A DNA stretch of 64,000 nt from Apophysomyces variabilis (Eukaryota; Mucoromycota; Mucoromycetes; Mucorales; Mucoraceae): the NCBI GenBank assembly GCA_002749535.1, contig MZZL01000388.1, positions 62,001-126,000 of the forward strand, written 5' to 3'. Both the position numbers and the translations under genes were made by a program. Shown here piece by piece: positions 60,849 to 64,000 of the stretch; the stretch's first letter is position 1; each line of letters starts with the position of its first letter. Below the pieces are notes generated by a model that was given only the letters and a program-made list of their open reading frames with translations, searched no databases and was not told the origin of the DNA.

Positions 60849-62068
60849 ATGGCGGACGCGTATAATTTCGACGATATCAACTTTGACGACATTGTCTTGG
60901 ACGACATTGATCCATTCGGAACGAATAATAGCAGTAACAATAACAACAATCAGCGACAAACCAGCACGACTCCGTATCGGACAAATACTACTAGTAATAG
61001 CAGCAGCACGTATGACCCTTTGGCTACAGGAGCGCGGCAAGGAAAAAAAGCAGCGGCAGAAAAAGCAACTAAGAAACAGAGACGACCACTTAAAAAATTG
61101 GATGCTGAGCTGTAACGTATTCCTTATTTTATTTGCACATAAGCAATCGATGACGTTTAACGCCAATGGAAATAATTTACGCTAGAATGATGTCGAACGA
61201 GGGTCTCAAACGTATCCGTCATGAAGCTCCCAGTCTACGTTTTCGAGGAAAAGGATATGAGGTGAAAAATTGAGATCTTAACATGATTCCAACCTGCTAA
61301 ATCATATTCCTCTTTGGTCTTTTAGGAGCAAGATTTACAGAAACTAATGGAATTCTATTATATGTGGGCTAACCGCCTCTATCCGCGGTTAGGCTTTGCC
61401 GATTTTGCAAGAAAGGCCATGAAAGCGTGCGCCAACAAACGCTGCAAGGTATAAATTGATGCAAAATAACGTTTAGAAATGATGGCAAGTAGATTAAGAG
61501 ATCACGCTAGATTGCGCTAGCTGAATGGCAACAAGAATTTAGAGACAAAAATAATACCAGTCTTGCAGCAGAAATAACATCAGGTATGTCTTTGATACAT
61601 ACATATAGGAAAAAATCCACGAGAATCCTTGTCTTAATACACTATGCAACTTAAATAGATGAAGAAAGAGATATCACGCGGGAACGAACACGGACACCAG
61701 AGCTATCAGAGGCACCTCCACTACGAACCCCATCCCCTATACAACCCTTACGGCACGACCCATCAGAACGGGATGAGCACGATAATGAATATGAAGATGA
61801 GGATGAGGATGAACAACCGTTATTTAGCAAAGCACCTGACTCTTCTAATGCACAAGATGCTCGAGCACGAGCGGCAGCTTCTCGAGCAGCTGCCTTGGAA
61901 AGACTAGCAGCCCGTCGACGAGAGAAAGAACAGCAACAGCGACAAACAAACCTAATCCATGAAGATGAAGATATGGACGAAAGCCAACAACAACAATCTA
62001 ATCAAATACAACATGATGAAGACATGTTTGAGGAGGATCCAGGGGCAGAGTATCTTGACGATATGTGA
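60849..62068 (+). CDS. replication fork protection complex subunit Csm3/Swi3 (TIPIN)
   Basis: Partner of Tof1/Timeless at the replication fork, needed for fork pausing and checkpoint signalling. Five exons (60849-61111, 61186-61261, 61326-61448, 61511-61583, 61659-62068) give 314 residues. The acidic start repeats FDDINFDDIVLDDIDPF. The Swi3 domain is at about residues 80-160: RRPLKKLDAEL, GLKRIRHEAPSLRFRGKGYE, LQKLMEFYYMWANRLYPRLG and FADFARKAMKACANKR. The C-terminal half is acidic and low-complexity with an Ala/Arg helix and Gln runs, ending AEYLDDM. All introns are GT-AG and 48-77 nt. The stop lies 179 bp from the convergent ClpX stop. Confidence 0.92.
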
Positions 62069-62247
62069 TTTGAAGTTGTAATGTATTGTGAAAAGCGAGA
62101 CAGAGAAGAAAAAGAGAGAAACACAAAAAGAAGAAAGCGTGACAGAGAGACAGGGGGGAACGAAAGGTTATAGTACAAGAATCGCAACAAGAGCAAAGGG
62201 AAAAATGAACAAACAAACGAAACAAACAAAAAAGTAATTAGAAAGTT

Positions 62248-64000
62248 TTACGCCTGCGACATCTGAAGGACTTCAGAAGGAGCGTCTGTACCATCGTCCT
62301 CTGCAATGATCTTGTCGGCCAGATGCTTTTGGTCGTTTCCAAGATAAATCGGCGCCTTCTCCTTATTAACCACCTTGCTATCAATAACAATTTGGGAGAT
62401 ATAAGATCCGGGAGCATCATACATAGGGTCTAACAAAAGATTTTCCTGTGCAATTTGGCAATTAAATACAAAGTTCATCATTCACTCTCACGTGTATTTA
62501 CCATGATTCTACGCAGTCCACGAGCGCCTGTCTTTTTCTCTAAAGCCTGTTCGGCAATGCACTTCAAGGCACTGTGGCTAAACCGCAGACTGACTTTGCT
62601 GAGGTCAAACAAGCCCTGGTATTGTTTCAAAAGGGAATTCTTCGGCTCCGTTAAGACTCGCACAAGGTCATCCACCGTCAATTGGTTCACCGAAGCAAGC
62701 ACCGGCAATCGTCCAACAAATTCAGGAATCAATCCGTATTTAACCAGATCTAACCCATGCATATCAGTTGAGACGTGATTTTCTTTTTCAGTCGTTCGCT
62801 AGAAATCTAACCTGCTGGTTCAATCAAATCGAGCGGTTGTGCAGTTTCGCTTCTTCCATTGATGCCCTTGGTTTCAATAATTTCTTCCGACGATGATCGT
62901 AACATAGCATCAAAACCAATGGACTATATATGCCAGATAATGATGATAAGGAACCAAACATCTTGGTTAATTTAAGTGTATCATGCTTACCCCTCTTGCA
63001 ACACGGCTTTGGACGGTCTTTTCTATACCAATGAAGGCACCACTGAGAATAAACAAGATATTGCTTGTGTCTACGGAATATGTTTCTGACTTTCCTCCGG
63101 TTTGGCTACCAAACGAACCGGCGGAAGGACCTCGTTTCTGTGAAGCACCGGCACCGGATTTGTCTGTCACATTAACAATTGTGCCTTCCAGCATTCGCAG
63201 TAAAGACTGGGAATGATAACAGTAAGACAAAGAAACAAAGCTTCTACACGTATTCATTTCTTACTTGTTGAACACCTTCACCTGAAACATCCTTTGATGC
63301 AGAATGAGAATCTGAACGTCGAGATATCTTGTCAATTTCATCGATAAAGACAATACCCGTCTCTGCTTTCTTCACGTCATAATCACAAGCCTAAAAGAGA
63401 CCAATAATGACCCATTGTTTGAGTGTGTGTCACCTTAGCGAACGATGACAAAAACAAAACTAACCTGTAGTAGACGTTGTATCACCAATTCTACATCTTC
63501 GCCTACGTAACCTGCCTGGGTGAAAGGCGTTGCATCGGACATGGAAAATGGAACTTGTAGCACTTGGGCCAGTGTTTTTGCCAAAAGCGTTTTCCCTGGA
63601 GAGAACAGAAAGAAAAAAGAAATGTTTGTCTTTCAGCCAACCGAACCACAAAACCGTCATATGTTGTCCGACCATGATTTGTTTTCCTCAACCTACCTGA
63701 ACCAGTGGGACCTATCAGTAATACATTGCTCTTGTCGTACACCGTTGTATCCTGTCCACCCTCTTCGGTTTCATAGGACAAGGGCTTATTTTCCATTTCA
63801 TCAGGTGACCGTGAACTGTTGGCTGCTTCCGATGGAGGATTGATCCATGGTCGCCGCTGGGACCCTGAGAATAAAAATGGATTAGTCATTTCTGCCCAGA
63901 AACCTACCACTCAAACCCACGTTTACCATAAGACGAAATTCTTTCAGCAGGAACAAGGTCAGCCCCCACACCTTGGATTGCATTGCTTGCCACATAGTAA
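62248..64000 (-). CDS. mitochondrial ATP-dependent unfoldase ClpX (5' end outside window)
   Basis: AAA+ unfoldase, partner of ClpP or a stand-alone haem-synthesis regulator in mitochondria. Visible exons: 64000-63927 (open), 63864-63697, 63595-63465, 63390-63265, 63206-62991, 62923-62812, 62749-62502 and 62445-62248. Walker A is GPTGSGKTLLAK, interrupted by an intron inside its glycine codon. The pore loop is AGYVGEDVE and Walker B is IVFIDEIDK. The IGF-type loop appears as SIGFDAML, and [13 protein letters not shown] and [10 protein letters not shown] (sensor 2) follow. The C-terminus ends [10 protein letters not shown] Ser/Gly-rich insertion ([21 protein letters not shown]) sits before the conserved [13 protein letters not shown]. 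The N-terminal targeting sequence and any zinc-binding domain lie beyond position 64000. Confidence 0.95.

Overview
This window is nuclear DNA of a filamentous fungus, most likely an early-diverging Mucoromycota (Mucorales-like) species. The evidence is the gene content and structure: intron-rich genes with short GT-AG introns (about 37-220 nt), a class I phosphatidylinositol transfer protein, a plastid/bacterial-type dicarboxylate carrier, a probable minor-spliceosome (U12) intron, and CT-rich or TATA-type promoters. No bacterial operons, tRNA, rRNA or CRISPR were recognised. Exon joins were worked out by hand from splice signals, reading phase and family conservation, so each should be treated as a model.

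Layout. 1-1.7 kb: no gene seen. 1.7-12.5 kb: dense block with GAPDH (-), an unrecognised multi-exon protein (-), dihydrofolate reductase (+), a GH31 alpha-glycosidase (+) and a kelch-repeat single-pass membrane protein (-). 13.7-15.9 kb: DASS/DiT-type dicarboxylate transporter (+). 15.9-20.9 kb: gene-poor. 20.9-24.7 kb: RNA polymerase III subunit RPC6 (+), mitochondrial GatC (+), class I PITP (-). 24.7-33.5 kb: a gene desert with a GC-rich hairpin island, a T/G-rich tract and a small tandem repeat. 33.5-34.6 kb: BCD1 zinc-HIT snoRNP factor (-). 37.2-38.6 kb: Sds3-like HDAC-complex protein (+). 41.1-42.1 kb: UBE2G1/Ubc7-type E2 (+). 44.6-46.5 kb: unrecognised basic/Ser-rich protein (+) interrupted by a 663-base assembly gap behind a poly(A) run. 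47.3-49.5 kb: proline dehydrogenase (+). 50.3-51.6 kb: T5orf172/GIY-YIG-like protein (-). 52.2-55.2 kb: 14-exon GPI1/PIG-Q (+). 55.6-57.4 kb: App1-type phosphatidate phosphatase (-). 57.9-59.0 kb: a kinesin-14-tail-like coiled coil with no motor (-). 60.0-62.1 kb: divergent pair NHP2 (-) and CSM3/TIPIN (+). 62.2-64.0 kb: mitochondrial ClpX (-), running off the right edge.

The genes are mostly housekeeping: glycolysis, folate, tRNA charging in mitochondria, snoRNP assembly (both BCD1 and NHP2), Pol III, GPI-anchor and phosphoinositide/phosphatidate metabolism, ER-type ubiquitination, replication-fork protection, mitochondrial proteolysis and proline catabolism. They do not form one pathway. 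Several neighbours are closely convergent (GH31/kelch 69 bp, CSM3/ClpX 179 bp, GatC/PITP 217 bp). The most notable observations are a candidate AT-AC U12 intron in the Sds3-like gene, an 8-nt micro-exon in the PITP gene, the plant-plastid-like dicarboxylate carrier with an added Cys-rich loop, and the motorless kinesin-14-like protein. I did not find a convincing wholly new multi-gene system.
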